DNA of 64,000 bases from Dongia_B sp964406155 (GCA_964406155.1 CAYOQR010000002.1:1-64000); one strand, 5' to 3'. Shown: positions 8,657-17,937, counted from the first letter of the stretch. Numbers and translations are program-made. Notes: generated from the sequence alone by a model not told the origin.

Positions 8657-9256
8657 TCACCGCCATTTCTGCCGCACCTTTTCGCGATTGAGCAGGAACC
8701 ATTGCAGGATCAGGATCAGGGGGCCATTGCCGGTATGGCCGCTGTCGAGGATCTCCGGCACCGTGCTGGCGTGATGCAAGGTGGCGCGGATGTCTTCATG
8801 CTCGTGATCCAGTCCCTGCACATCGCCATGCCAGGCCTTGCTGTCGAAGCGGCCGAGGAAGGTGGCGAGTACTTCCGTGGCGAGGCCGGGACTGACCAGA
8901 TAGCGATAGATCGGCCAGAGATCGGTCAGCCGGCAGGCGGCTTCCTCGAGCGCTTCGCGCCGTGCGACCTCTTCTTCGGATTCGTTCTTGTCGTTGATGC
9001 CGGCGACCACCTCGCGCTGCCAGCTCGGCAGGCCGGTGAGATGGGCTTGCAGGCGGAACTGCTCGATCAGCAGGATCTGATCGGTGACAGGATCGTAGGG
9101 CAGAACGGCAACGCAAGTCGGTCGAACGACGACCTCGCGGGTCATCGGCCCGATCCAGCCACCTTTGAAGGCGCCATGCCGAAGGTTGTAGAGATCGACC
9201 TTCAGGAAACTGTCGAGGATGCGTTTTTTTGAGAGAATTTCGATATCTTCTGCCAT
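8657..9256 (-). CDS. NUDIX hydrolase (ADP-ribose pyrophosphatase type)
   Basis: I start the protein at the ATG at 9256 (199 residues), the usual length for ADP-ribose pyrophosphatases. The open frame continues upstream, but that part looks non-coding. The Nudix box is recognisable as G-x5-E-x7-REALEEA, with Ala where the consensus has Gly in the last EExGU element, so it is slightly relaxed. The phrase LPYDPVTDQILLIEQFR is typical of the NudF group. It probably cleaves ADP-ribose or a similar nucleoside diphosphate. It is the first gene of the leftward block that includes the M81 gene. Confidence 0.82.
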   Translation of the reverse strand: MAEDIEILSKKRILDSFLKVDLYNLRHGAFKGGWIGPMTREVVVRPTCVAVLPYDPVTDQILLIEQFRLQAHLTGLPSWQREVVAGINDKNESEEEVARREALEEAACRLTDLWPIYRYLVSPGLATEVLATFLGRFDSKAWHGDVQGLDHEHEDIRATLHHASTVPEILDSGHTGNGPLILILQWFLLNREKVRQKWR

Positions 9257-9439
9257 CTCTGCCGGTCCGCGATAAGGATATGGCCGGCAGGGTATCAAGC
9301 TGTCCGGATAATGGCCAGCCCGTCCCCGCAACCGTTGCAGGGCCGCTAAGCTGTCGGCTGTCTTGCTGCCGTAAAACCGGGCGGATAGAGTGCGTGCCAA
9401 AATATATCGAGCGACATCACTAGCGCCCCGGGGGAGAAA

Positions 9440-11506
9440 ATGAGCCGCGACCCACGTTACGATATTCTGTTCCAGCCGATGAAGATCGGCCCGGTGACGG
9501 CCCGAAACCGATTCTACCAGGTGCCTCATTGCAACGGCATGGGCCACCAGCATCCCCAGGCCCATGCGGCGATGCGCGGCATGAAGGCGGAAGGCGGCTG
9601 GGCGGTGGTTTCGACCGAGGAATGCGAAATTCACTGGAGCGGCGATATCAGCCCCTATATCGAGGCGCGGCTATGGGACGACCACGACATTCCCCACAAT
9701 GCCATGATGTGCGAAGCGGTCCATCGTCACGGCGCTCTGGCGGCGATCGAGCTGACGCATAACGGGCCGACCTCGTCCAATCTCACGAGCCGCGAGCCGC
9801 TGATCGGGCCGCGTCACGAACCCGCCAGCTATCATCCCTGGCAGGCGCGGCGGATGGACCGCGAAGATATCCGCGATTACCGCCGCTGGCATCGCGATGC
9901 CGCGATCCGCGCGAAGAAGGCCGGCTTCGATATCGTCTATGTCTATGCCGGCCACGATCTCAGTCTCGCCATGCATTTCCTGCAGAAGCGCCGCAACGAC
10001 CGTATGGACGAATATGGCGGGTCGCTGGAGAACCGCGTGCGCCTGTTCCGCGAGGTGATCGAGGATGTCAAGGCAGCGGTTGGCGATACCTGCGGCGTCG
10101 CCGTGCGCTTCGCCGTCGAGGAAATGATGGGCGATTACGGCATCACCAGTGACGGCGAAGGCCGCGAGGTGGTGGAGATGCTGGCGGAACTGCCGGATCT
10201 CTGGGATGTCAATGTCAGCAACTGGAAATACGATTCCGTCACCTCGCGTTTCGCCGAGGAAGGTTTCCAGGAGAAGCATATCAGCTTCGTCAAGAAATTG
10301 ACGACCAAGCCGGTGGTGGGTGTCGGCCGCTATACCTCGCCAGATCACATGGTGAAGCTGATCAAAACCGGTGTGCTGGATTTCATTGGCGCGGCGCGGC
10401 CCTCGATCGCCGATCCCTTCCTGCCGAAGAAAATCGAGGAAGGCCGGATCGAGGACATCCGCGAATGCATCGGCTGCAATATCTGCGTTACCGGCGATCA
10501 TCTGATCACGCCGATCCGCTGCACGCAGAATCCCACCATGGGTGAAGAATGGCGCAAGGAATGGCATCCAGAGGTGATCGCTCCGCGCGCTTCCGACGAC
10601 CGGGTACTCATCGTCGGCGCCGGTCCTGCCGGTCTTGAAGCGGCCCGCGCCCTCGGCCAGCGCGGCTACGAGGTGCATCTCGCCGAAGCGACGACGGAAC
10701 TTGGCGGCCGGGTCAACCGTGAGGCGGCCTTGCCGGGTCTCAGCGCCTGGGGACGGGTGCGGGATTACCGCCTGTTCCAGATCGGCAAGATGGCCAATGT
10801 CACGGTCTATCGCGACAGCCGCCTCTCGGCCACCGAGATCCGCGATTTCGGCTTCGAACATGTGGTGCTGGCGACCGGCTCCACTTGGCGGAAGGACGGT
10901 GTGGGGCGCAGCCACGCCTATCCGATCCCCGGCTTCACCGGCGATGCCGTCTACGGTCCCGACGACATCATGGCGGGGCGACTGCCGGCCAAAGGGCCGG
11001 TCGTCATCTATGACGATGACAATTTCTACATGGGCGGCGTGCTGGCGGAACGGCTGTGCCAGACGGGTCTCGAGGTCACGCTGGTGACGGTGGCCGATGC
11101 TGCGTCGAGCTGGACGGCCAATACGCTGGAACTGGTGCATATCAACAAGCGCCTGCGCAAGCTGGGTATCGCCATCGTCACCGCGAAGGACATCGAGCGC
11201 TACGAGGTGGGCGAGGTGCATCTGAGCTGCGTCTATGGCGGGGCCGGGATGCGGCTGCCGGCGACAGCCGTGGTGAGTGTCACGGCGCGGCTTCCCGAAG
11301 AAGAGTTGTGGTTGGAGCTGCAAGCGGATCCGGCGGCCCTGACGGCGGCCAGCATCAAATCGGTGACGCGGATCGGCGATTGCCTGGCGCCGGGCCTGAT
11401 TGCCCAGGCGGTCTATGACGGCTATCGTTATGCCCAGGGTCTCGGCCGGCCGAAAAGCGACGCCGCACCGTTCCGCCGGGCCATGCCGCTGGTTACCGTG
11501 CCTTAA
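9440..11506 (+). CDS. Trimethylamine dehydrogenase-family iron-sulfur flavoenzyme (TMADH / histamine dehydrogenase / DgcA-like)
   Basis: This 688-residue protein has the complete TMADH plan: an FMN-binding barrel (1-340), a 4Fe-4S cluster with C343, C346, C349 and C361, and two dinucleotide-binding domains starting VLIVGAGPAGLEAARAL. Cys31 in VPHCNGMG corresponds to the cysteine that forms 6-S-cysteinyl FMN in TMADH. RCTQNPTMGEEW is a family hallmark. The aromatic cage differs: the Tyr60 position appears to be Glu in STEECE, and the Trp355 position aligns with Asp353. Histamine dehydrogenase also has Asp there (recalled literature), so trimethylamine itself is unlikely; other methylated or cationic amines are plausible. 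GGGGGAG precedes the ATG. Confidence 0.85.
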   Translation: MSRDPRYDILFQPMKIGPVTARNRFYQVPHCNGMGHQHPQAHAAMRGMKAEGGWAVVSTEECEIHWSGDISPYIEARLWDDHDIPHNAMMCEAVHRHGALAAIELTHNGPTSSNLTSREPLIGPRHEPASYHPWQARRMDREDIRDYRRWHRDAAIRAKKAGFDIVYVYAGHDLSLAMHFLQKRRNDRMDEYGGSLENRVRLFREVIEDVKAAVGDTCGVAVRFAVEEMMGDYGITSDGEGREVVEMLAELPDLWDVNVSNWKYDSVTSRFAEEGFQEKHISFVKKLTTKPVVGVGRYTSPDHMVKLIKTGVLDFIGAARPSIADPFLPKKIEEGRIEDIRECIGCNICVTGDHLITPIRCTQNPTMGEEWRKEWHPEVIAPRASDDRVLIVGAGPAGLEAARALGQRGYEVHLAEATTELGGRVNREAALPGLSAWGRVRDYRLFQIGKMANVTVYRDSRLSATEIRDFGFEHVVLATGSTWRKDGVGRSHAYPIPGFTGDAVYGPDDIMAGRLPAKGPVVIYDDDNFYMGGVLAERLCQTGLEVTLVTVADAASSWTANTLELVHINKRLRKLGIAIVTAKDIERYEVGEVHLSCVYGGAGMRLPATAVVSVTARLPEEELWLELQADPAALTAASIKSVTRIGDCLAPGLIAQAVYDGYRYAQGLGRPKSDAAPFRRAMPLVTVP

Positions 11507-11524
11507 AGGAAGAAGGAACCAAGG

Positions 11525-11560
11525 CCCGCAGATCGGTGCCCCTTGCTGCCGGTCTGCGGG
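11525..11560 (+). terminator. Possible hairpin between the TMADH-like gene and the PPOX gene
   Basis: A stem with arms CCCGCAGATCGG and CCGGTCTGCGGG (one T-G wobble) around a 12-base loop lies 18 bases after the stop codon at 11506. No run of T follows, so it may be a transcript-stabilising or attenuating hairpin rather than a full terminator. Confidence 0.4.
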
Positions 11561-11615
11561 ACCGTCTAGGATTATCGTCGGACGATTGGGTGCATTCGTG
11601 AGACAGGGGAAATCC

Positions 11616-12266
11616 ATGACATTCGACCGCAATCCGATCCGCAGTGTGACGGCGCTTCGGGAGATCATCGGCCATCCATCGGAAATGGCGCAGGCGAAAT
11701 CCATCACCTGGTTGGATAAGCATTGCCGGCGGTTCATCGAATTGTCGCCCTTCCTGTGTCTCGGTACGGCGGACGGCGCCGCTAAGGGCGATGTCTCGCC
11801 GCGCGGCGATCAGCCCGGTTTCGTCCGAGTTCTCGACGACCGGACGCTGTTGATCCCGGAGCGGCCAGGCAATGCGCGCTTGGACTCGCTGATCAACATC
11901 CTGGAGAACCCCCATGTCGGGCTGATCTTCCTGATCCCCGGTTTCGAGGACACCCTGCGGATCAACGGCATGGCGCAGGTGACGGCCGATCAGGATCTGC
12001 TGGCAGCCTCGGCGGTGGATGGGCGGGCGCCGAAGCTTGGCATTCTGGTGACGGTGGAGGAGGCCTTCCTGCATTGCGCCAAGGCGTTCCGGCGCTCGCG
12101 CCTCTGGCAGGCCGAAGCCCAGGTGAACCGCCAGGAGATGCCGACCCTCGCCCGGATCATCATGGAACAGGTAGCGGAGGCACGTGCCGAGCGCGGTCCG
12201 GCCGAAGCTGATGTGACGGCGGCCGACCGCGATATCGAAGAGAGCTACCGCACCGAACTCTATTGA
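11616..12266 (+). CDS. PPOX-class FMN-dependent flavoprotein (MSMEG_1061-like)
   Basis: The start is the ATG at 11616, preceded by AGGGGA at good spacing; the protein is 216 residues. It has the split-barrel features SPFLCLGTADGAAKGDVSPRG, IPERPGNARLDSLINI and NPHVGLIFLIPG, which are characteristic of pyridoxamine-phosphate-oxidase-fold flavoproteins of the MSMEG_1061 group. The substrate is unknown. It follows the amine dehydrogenase by about 110 bases and converges on the MFS gene with only 18 bases between the stops. Confidence 0.83.
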   Translation: MTFDRNPIRSVTALREIIGHPSEMAQAKSITWLDKHCRRFIELSPFLCLGTADGAAKGDVSPRGDQPGFVRVLDDRTLLIPERPGNARLDSLINILENPHVGLIFLIPGFEDTLRINGMAQVTADQDLLAASAVDGRAPKLGILVTVEEAFLHCAKAFRRSRLWQAEAQVNRQEMPTLARIIMEQVAEARAERGPAEADVTAADRDIEESYRTELY

Positions 12267-12284
12267 AGTACCGGCGACGGGCTA

Positions 12285-13559
12285 TCAGACATAGCCGTCC
12301 TTGACCGCCGGCGAGGGACCGTGATGTACGGCCTCGCCGCGTGGATCGAGTTCCGGCGCGCCGACCGCGCCCTGCCCGACCGGGCTGGCAACGTAGTTGC
12401 TCTGTTCGGCGGCACTCTTGGCGCGGCGGCGGAATATCCGGTAGAGACCGAACAGGGCGACGGCGGCGAAGCCAGCCGCCAGGAAGTCGAACAGCCCGTT
12501 GGGTCCCAGCCGTTCCATCAGCAGGCCGACGGTGAAGGGACCGGCCGAGGCACCCAGGCCCCAGATGAACAACAGGCCGCTGGAGGCGGCGACGAAGTCG
12601 CGCCGTTCCACGTAATCGGTGGTCTGGCTGACGCCCAGCGCATAGATCGGCGAGCTGAAGCCCGTCAGCAGGAAGAACAGGATCAGCAGCCAGAGAAACG
12701 GCATGCCCGAAACCAGGGTGAAGGCGAGCGAGATCACCGACGAGACGATCATGGTGCCGATGATGATCGGGCGCCGGCCGTAATGATCGGCGACATGGCC
12801 GATCGGATATTGCGCGACGATGGCGGCGATGGTGCCGATGCTGATCAGGAAGGCGAGTTCCTGGGCGTTACCGCCGCGCGCCGTGATGTAGACCGGCAGC
12901 AGGGAATAAAGCGCGCCGTTGAAGACGCCGGCGCCCAGGCAGCAAACGACACCCAGCGGCGAGATGCGGATCAGCCGCAGGATGCTGAGATGAGTGCGTT
13001 GGCCGATCTCAGGATTGCCGACCTTGGTCAGGGCCAGCGGAATCATCGAACTGGCGATCGCCATGGTGGCGAGGCTGAAGAGGAGCATACCGGCGGGATC
13101 GTCGAGGTTGAGCGCCAGCGGCGAGACGCCGGATGCGCCCCAAGATACCACCGAATAGACGGCGAAAATGCGGCCGCGATTTTCCTCCGTCGCCTTATCG
13201 TTCAGCCAGGATTCGATGATCACGAAGGCACCGGCCAGGGTATAGCCGGCGGCCGCCCGAAGCCCGACCCAGACATAGGGATCGCGCATGATGATCATCA
13301 GCAGCGTGACATTGGCGGCGCAGACGGCGAAGACGCCAAAGGCGCGGATATGGCCGACCCGGTCGATCAGCTTGTGGCAGGTCAGGGTGCCGACCAGGAA
13401 GCCGACGAAATAGGCCGAGGCGACGAAGCCGATCAGCCCGGAGGTGGTGCCGCCCTTGCTGAGCTGGATGCCGATCAGCGGATTGAGGACGCCGAGCGCC
13501 GCCTCGATGCAGCCGATCCCCAAGAGGACCGGCACCACCGACTGCACGGACTTCCACAT
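12285..13559 (-). CDS. MFS transporter (YcaD/YfkF-like), first of two paralogues
   Basis: The ATG at 13559 has GGGAGG upstream and begins the first membrane helix (VVPVLLGIGCIEAALGVLNP), giving 424 residues with about 12 hydrophobic segments. The loop between helices 2 and 3 and the motif ESWLNDKATEENRGRIF match a major-facilitator group that includes YcaD. The neighbouring gene 13657-14841 has the same motifs in the same order, so the pair arose by duplication. The substrate is unknown; next to acyl-CoA catabolic genes, export or import of an organic acid is a guess. Confidence 0.85.
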   Translation of the reverse strand: MWKSVQSVVPVLLGIGCIEAALGVLNPLIGIQLSKGGTTSGLIGFVASAYFVGFLVGTLTCHKLIDRVGHIRAFGVFAVCAANVTLLMIIMRDPYVWVGLRAAAGYTLAGAFVIIESWLNDKATEENRGRIFAVYSVVSWGASGVSPLALNLDDPAGMLLFSLATMAIASSMIPLALTKVGNPEIGQRTHLSILRLIRISPLGVVCCLGAGVFNGALYSLLPVYITARGGNAQELAFLISIGTIAAIVAQYPIGHVADHYGRRPIIIGTMIVSSVISLAFTLVSGMPFLWLLILFFLLTGFSSPIYALGVSQTTDYVERRDFVAASSGLLFIWGLGASAGPFTVGLLMERLGPNGLFDFLAAGFAAVALFGLYRIFRRRAKSAAEQSNYVASPVGQGAVGAPELDPRGEAVHHGPSPAVKDGYV

Positions 13560-13656
13560 AATCGCCTCCCTTCGTTCCGCCCGTGGGTTCCGCCGGTGGC
13601 GGTCCCGATACCTGTTCCAATATCTCGCAGTCGCCGCGGCGCCTGGCAATCGCTTT

Positions 13657-14841
13657 TCAGGCCGGCATACCGCCAGTGGATGTTCGGCCGCCGTGGGCGC
13701 GATCCCACCCGGCTTTCTGCCAGAGGACGAAAAGCATGAGGATCAGGCTGCCGGCGGCGATGCAGAGGAACATGACGTTGCTGCCGCACAGCGCCATGAT
13801 TTGGCCGATTACCGCCGGACCGATGCTGGCGCCCAATCCCCAGGCGAACAGCAAGCCGCTGCTCGTGGCGACGACCGCCGATTTGCCGGCATGGTCGTTG
13901 GCGACGCTGCTGCCGAGTGCATAAAGTGGCGATTCGATGAAGAGCAGCAGCGAATAGAGCCCCAGGAAGACGGTGAAGCCGGCCCCCTGGAACAGAAAGA
14001 TGCCGCCGCAGAAGATCGCCGAAGCCGCTGCCGAGAGCGCGATCAGCAGGCCGCGATGGCGCAGGCGGTCGGAGATATGCCCGATCGGGAACTGGGCTAC
14101 CACCGCAAGCACGGTGCCGAGGCTGAGCAGGATTGATAGCCGGTCGTTGCCCCAGCCCTGGTCGGCCGTATAGACCGGCAGCATGCCGTGCAGCGCGCCG
14201 CCGAGCACGCCCACCATGAAACAGGTGAAGGAGCCGGTGGGCGAGGTCCGATAGATATCCAGCAGGGCCAGGCGCGGCCGCGCCTCGAAAACCGGATTGA
14301 CGGCTTTCGTCAGGGCCATGGGTAAGACCGCGCTGGCCATGACCATGGCGGCCAGGGTGAAGAGCAGCTTGCTGTCACGATCCGGGATATTGAGGGCCAG
14401 CGGGGCGACGCCACTGGCCGCCCAGGAGACGGCGGTATAGAGGCCGAGGAATCTTCCACGGGCCTCGGTACCGGCCTTGTCGTTGAGCCAGCTTTCCACC
14501 ACGACCAGCGCACCGGCGAGGCTGAAGCCGCAGGCAAAGCTGAAGAGCAGCCAGAGCAGGTTGTTCTGCGTCATCGTATGAAGCAGGGTGATATTGGCCG
14601 CGACCACGACGAAGAGGCTCAACGCGCGCGCATGCCCGGCACGCCGGATGATGCCATGGCACAGCCAGGTTCCGCCCAGGAAACCGACATAATAGAGAGA
14701 GGACAACAGGCCGATCAGTGCATCGCCGACGCCACGCGCGGTCATCTGCGTGACGGCCACTGGACTGAACAGGCCCAATGCGGCATCGATGCAGGTGACG
14801 GACAGCAGGATAGCGATCACGGCATGCAATGACCGGCGCAT
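13657..14841 (-). CDS. MFS transporter (YcaD/YfkF-like), second paralogue
   Basis: This 394-residue protein has about 12 membrane segments. It starts at the ATG at 14841 with GAGGAGA upstream. It shares with the downstream neighbour the segments IDAALG at the first helix, ALVVVESWLNDKAGTEARGRF, VSWAASGVAPLALN and AVVAQFPIGHISDRL. It lies 36 bases downstream of the acyl-CoA dehydrogenase gene's promoter-distal end on the same strand, so TetR, acyl-CoA dehydrogenase and both transporters may form one leftward transcript. Confidence 0.85.
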   Translation of the reverse strand: MRRSLHAVIAILLSVTCIDAALGLFSPVAVTQMTARGVGDALIGLLSSLYYVGFLGGTWLCHGIIRRAGHARALSLFVVVAANITLLHTMTQNNLLWLLFSFACGFSLAGALVVVESWLNDKAGTEARGRFLGLYTAVSWAASGVAPLALNIPDRDSKLLFTLAAMVMASAVLPMALTKAVNPVFEARPRLALLDIYRTSPTGSFTCFMVGVLGGALHGMLPVYTADQGWGNDRLSILLSLGTVLAVVAQFPIGHISDRLRHRGLLIALSAAASAIFCGGIFLFQGAGFTVFLGLYSLLLFIESPLYALGSSVANDHAGKSAVVATSSGLLFAWGLGASIGPAVIGQIMALCGSNVMFLCIAAGSLILMLFVLWQKAGWDRAHGGRTSTGGMPA

Positions 14842-14877
14842 GGCATGTCTCCTCGGAAAGGGATGGCAGGAGCGCTG

Positions 14878-16053
14878 TTATTCGATCAGGGTTGTCTGAC
14901 CGCGCTTGTAGAGACCGTTGGCGATGATCAGGCGCTGGATCTCGCTGGCCCCTTCCCAGATGCGGTCGACCCGGACCTCGCGGAAGAAGCGCTCCGCCAC
15001 GTTCTCGCGCATATAGCCGCGCCCACCGAAGATCTGCACGGCGCGGTCGGCGACGCGGTTGGCCATTTCCGAGGCATAGAGCTTGGCCATCGAGCTTTGC
15101 GCATGAATGACCTTCATGTCCTCGCCGTCATCGATCGCCTCGGCGGTGCGATAGGTCATCAGGCGGGCGGCCCAAAGCTCCGTCACGCTGTCGGCCAGCA
15201 TGAACTGGATCGCCTGCTGCTCGGCGAGCGGCTTGCCGAAGACGATGCGCTGCTTGGCAAAGGCGGTGGCCTCGTCGATCAGCCGGGCTGCGGCACCACA
15301 GCAGCGTGCGGCGATCATCAGCCGCTCGTAGCGGAACCAGTCATAGGTGAAGCCCATGCCGGCGCCCTCGGCGCCGATGCGGTTCGCTTCCTGCACCCGC
15401 ACGTCATGGAGGCGGTAGATCGGATGATGCGCGGCATAGGTATGGGCGTAAGCCGGGCTGCGCACCAGCTCGATGCCCGGTGTGTCCATATCGACGAAAA
15501 ACAGGCAATGGCTGCCGGCATTGGCACCGTCGGCGATCTTCGCCTGGAAGATCATGACATCGGCCAGATTGGCGCTGGTCACATGCCATTTCTCGCCACT
15601 GAGCAAATAGGAGTCGCCGTCGCGGCGGGCCGTCGCCTGGATGGCATCGACATCCGATCCGGCATCGGCCTCGGTGATGGCATAACATTCATGGCGCGCA
15701 CCGCTGATGATCGGCTTGATCCAGGTCTCGATCTGATGGGGCGAACACGCCTTCAGCATCCATTGCTGCGCGTTGCTGTAGCACCAGCCGAGGGCATTGG
15801 TGACACGGCCGATCTGCTCGGTCGCCGCCACCTGCTCCAGCATGGTGAAGCCGCCGCCGCCATATTCGACCGGAATATCCATGGCATTGAGGCCGATCTC
15901 ACGCGCCAGTTGCTGATGCCGCGCCTTGGCTTCCGCCGGGATCAGCCCCTCATGCATCTCGGCATGCACCTCCCAGGGGATCAATTCCTCTTCGACGAAG
16001 CGGCGCGTGGCATCGCGCAGGGCGCGGGCACGGTCGGGCAACGGATAGCTCAT
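14878..16053 (-). CDS. Acyl-CoA dehydrogenase
   Basis: This 391-residue protein contains the three classical domains: an N-terminal helical part, the FAD/substrate motif CYAITEADAGSDVDAI, and a C-terminal helical part ending with the signature IWEGASEIQRLIIANGLY. It catalyses FAD-dependent alpha,beta-dehydrogenation of an acyl-CoA, passing electrons to ETF. The general-base Glu is expected in the segment before the C-terminal helices, but I cannot assign it with certainty. It is transcribed away from the BetI-like regulator's operator region and precedes the MFS pair. Confidence 0.9.
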   Translation of the reverse strand: MSYPLPDRARALRDATRRFVEEELIPWEVHAEMHEGLIPAEAKARHQQLAREIGLNAMDIPVEYGGGGFTMLEQVAATEQIGRVTNALGWCYSNAQQWMLKACSPHQIETWIKPIISGARHECYAITEADAGSDVDAIQATARRDGDSYLLSGEKWHVTSANLADVMIFQAKIADGANAGSHCLFFVDMDTPGIELVRSPAYAHTYAAHHPIYRLHDVRVQEANRIGAEGAGMGFTYDWFRYERLMIAARCCGAAARLIDEATAFAKQRIVFGKPLAEQQAIQFMLADSVTELWAARLMTYRTAEAIDDGEDMKVIHAQSSMAKLYASEMANRVADRAVQIFGGRGYMRENVAERFFREVRVDRIWEGASEIQRLIIANGLYKRGQTTLIE

Positions 16054-16224
16054 GATCGATCTCCCCCAGTAAATTTTCAGTCGTTATGTTTTCAGTCGTG
16101 TTGATGATGTCATTGTCCCCGGCCTGCCGGGCGCGGTGACTGCCGCTCAGCGGCGCCGGGTATTTCCGCCCGCCGCGCGCGCAGTATTATCCGCGTGCGA
16201 GGAGACGTTGACTCTAGGGATGGG

Positions 16225-16869
16225 TCAGGCGGCCGAGGCGGAAGGTGCCGCGGCCGCCGAACGTTGCCCGAACTCCGTCGGGAAGAGGCCGGCCAGGAAC
16301 AGCCGCACCGTCTGCTTGGCGTTGTCGCGGTCGATCGTCTTGGGGCTGATCAGGATTTCCAGCCACAGGCCGTCGATCATGGCGCTGAAGCCACGGGTGA
16401 TGTGATCGACATCGAGATGATGGTAGCCGCCATCATCGATCAGGCCCTTGAACATGCTGCGCAGATCGGCATAGAGCGCGGCCGACATGTCCTGGCACAG
16501 GCGCAGGAATTCCGGTCGCCAGCGGGCTTCGCCCCAGAAAGCGTACCAGACCGTCACTCGTTTCCGGTTGCCGATCAGGCGGTGGAAGTCGTTCTCGATC
16601 GATGCCTCGATCTGCGCCACGGGCGAGGGGCCGGCGGTCTCCCGGGCCTGGACGGAGCTGGTGCGATAATCGTCCACCATATGCTTGAAGGTGGCGATCA
16701 ACAGGGCGTCTTTGCTCTTGAAGTAGAAATTGACGATGCCGACCGAAAGGCCGGCAGCCTCGGCCACCTGGGCCAGGGTCAGGTCAGCGAAACCGCGCCG
16801 GGCGATGCAGTCGATCGTCGCTTCGATCAACTGGATGCGGCGTGCCTCTTTCAAGCCTTCGCGTGCCAT
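16225..16869 (-). CDS. TetR-family transcriptional regulator, BetI-like
   Basis: This 214-residue protein has an N-terminal helix-turn-helix (LTLAQVAEAAGLSVGIVNFYF, about residues 30-50). Its ligand domain contains RVTVWYAFWGEARWRPEF, closely resembling the VWLAFW region of BetI (family knowledge). GGAG precedes the ATG. It is divergent from the enoyl-CoA isomerase gene across a short AT-rich region with a perfect palindrome at 16948-16965, so it very likely represses that operon and itself. The inducer could be an acyl-CoA rather than choline, since no bet genes are present. The C-terminal tail is Ala/Ser-rich. Confidence 0.85.
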   Translation of the reverse strand: MAREGLKEARRIQLIEATIDCIARRGFADLTLAQVAEAAGLSVGIVNFYFKSKDALLIATFKHMVDDYRTSSVQARETAGPSPVAQIEASIENDFHRLIGNRKRVTVWYAFWGEARWRPEFLRLCQDMSAALYADLRSMFKGLIDDGGYHHLDVDHITRGFSAMIDGLWLEILISPKTIDRDNAKQTVRLFLAGLFPTEFGQRSAAAAPSASAA

Positions 16870-16947
16870 GACATCTCCGATTCCATAAGGGATTGTTACA
16901 TATGAATTTTACATAAGTCAATGTTTTTTATTGACAAATGACAATGT

Positions 16948-16965
16948 ATTGAACAAATGTTCAAT
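16948..16965. promoter_or_regulatory. Perfect operator palindrome, BetI/TetR-box-like
   Basis: ATTGAACA-AA-TGTTCAAT, two perfect 8-base arms around two bases, lies midway between the TetR start (16869) and the isomerase start (17106). The arms resemble BetI boxes, which contain ATTGAAC/GTTCAAT half-sites (recalled literature). A TTGACA at 16931-16936 could be a -35 element for the rightward genes, which would put the operator across the promoter. Leftward -35/-10-like elements are also present but weak. Confidence 0.7.
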
Positions 16966-17105
16966 CAAAATAGGCTGTCGGCGGATGCGGGCGGGGCGGA
17001 ACAGGCCCGCCGAGGGTGCATGCGAGGGCCAGTCATGCTTTGCTAAACTTTTGCAGCGCCGGGGTTCGGTGCGTTGCCTGTGGAAATGAAGCTGGGAGAT
17101 GAAAG

Positions 17106-17882
17106 ATGCTGCATGTCGAAACACAGGGTGCCTTGCGTGTTCTGACCTTTGACCGGCCGCAGGAGCGCAACGCCCTCAGCACGCCCTTGCTCAAGGAATT
17201 GCGGGCGGCGATTCACGCGGCGAAAGCCGACCGTAATTGCCGGGCGCTGATGTTCACCGGCCGGGGCAAGGCCTTCTGCGCCGGCGCGGATGTGCAGGAA
17301 TGGGCAGCGGCCGAAGCGGCGGGACAGCTCGAGACCTATGGCTGGACCGAGGCGGCGCATTCGCTTTGCGCCGAGATCCATGATTTCGACCGGCCGACCG
17401 TGGCTTTGCTGAACGGTGCCGCCGTGGGCGCTGGCCTCGACCTCGCCTGCGCCTGCGACTTCCGTCTGGCGGCGGATACGGCGAAATTCTCCTGTGCTTA
17501 CACGAAGATGGGCTATGCGCCGGATTGCGGCGGCACCTGGCTGCTGCCGCGCCTGATCGGCGAGGAGGCGGCAAAGCTCTTTGTCTTCACCGGCGTCTTC
17601 TGGACGGCGGACGAAGCCTTGCGGCGCGGCCTGATCACGGAGATCCATCCGGCGGATCAGTTGCTGGAGCATGGCCTGGCCTTCTGCCAGAAGCTTGCCA
17701 ACGGCCCGACCGTGGCGCTGGCGGCGGCAAAGCGCCTGATCAATGAGAGCGGCACCCGCAACCTGCAGGCGCAGCTCGCGGCGGAACGCATCGCCGGTGA
17801 AATCTGTGGTCGTTCGCACGACGCCAAGGAGGCCCTCGCGGCGGCTGTGGCGAAGCGTGAGCCGGTTTTCGAGGGGCATTGA
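17106..17882 (+). CDS. Crotonase-family enoyl-CoA isomerase, PaaG-like
   Basis: This 258-residue protein has the crotonase oxyanion segments GKAFCAGADVQEW and GAAVGAGLDLACACD. The two catalytic Glu of true hydratases are absent: the Glu144 position is Asp112 and the Glu164 position is Tyr132. Instead it carries APDCGGTWLLPR with Asp140, the form seen in PaaG, where that Asp drives double-bond isomerisation (family knowledge). I therefore favour a delta3,delta2-enoyl-CoA or PaaG-type isomerase over a hydratase. It leads an operon with an acyl-CoA dehydrogenase and a dienoyl-CoA reductase, which suits unsaturated acyl-CoA breakdown. Confidence 0.83.
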   Translation: MLHVETQGALRVLTFDRPQERNALSTPLLKELRAAIHAAKADRNCRALMFTGRGKAFCAGADVQEWAAAEAAGQLETYGWTEAAHSLCAEIHDFDRPTVALLNGAAVGAGLDLACACDFRLAADTAKFSCAYTKMGYAPDCGGTWLLPRLIGEEAAKLFVFTGVFWTADEALRRGLITEIHPADQLLEHGLAFCQKLANGPTVALAAAKRLINESGTRNLQAQLAAERIAGEICGRSHDAKEALAAAVAKREPVFEGH

Positions 17883-17937
17883 GCCCGGCCGTCTTCTGTC
17901 ATTTCCATCTATGGCCCATATGTGAAAGAGCCCGATC

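Noticed and set aside
9257..9439. Possible structured leader or riboswitch before the TMADH-like gene
   Set aside because: I looked for cobalamin, glycine and SAM-type conserved boxes and found none. Only ordinary GC-rich short hairpins are present.
9671..11737. 688-codon open frame opposite the TMADH-like gene
   Set aside because: The plus strand encodes a full-length recognised enzyme with all cofactor motifs. The antisense frame has none.
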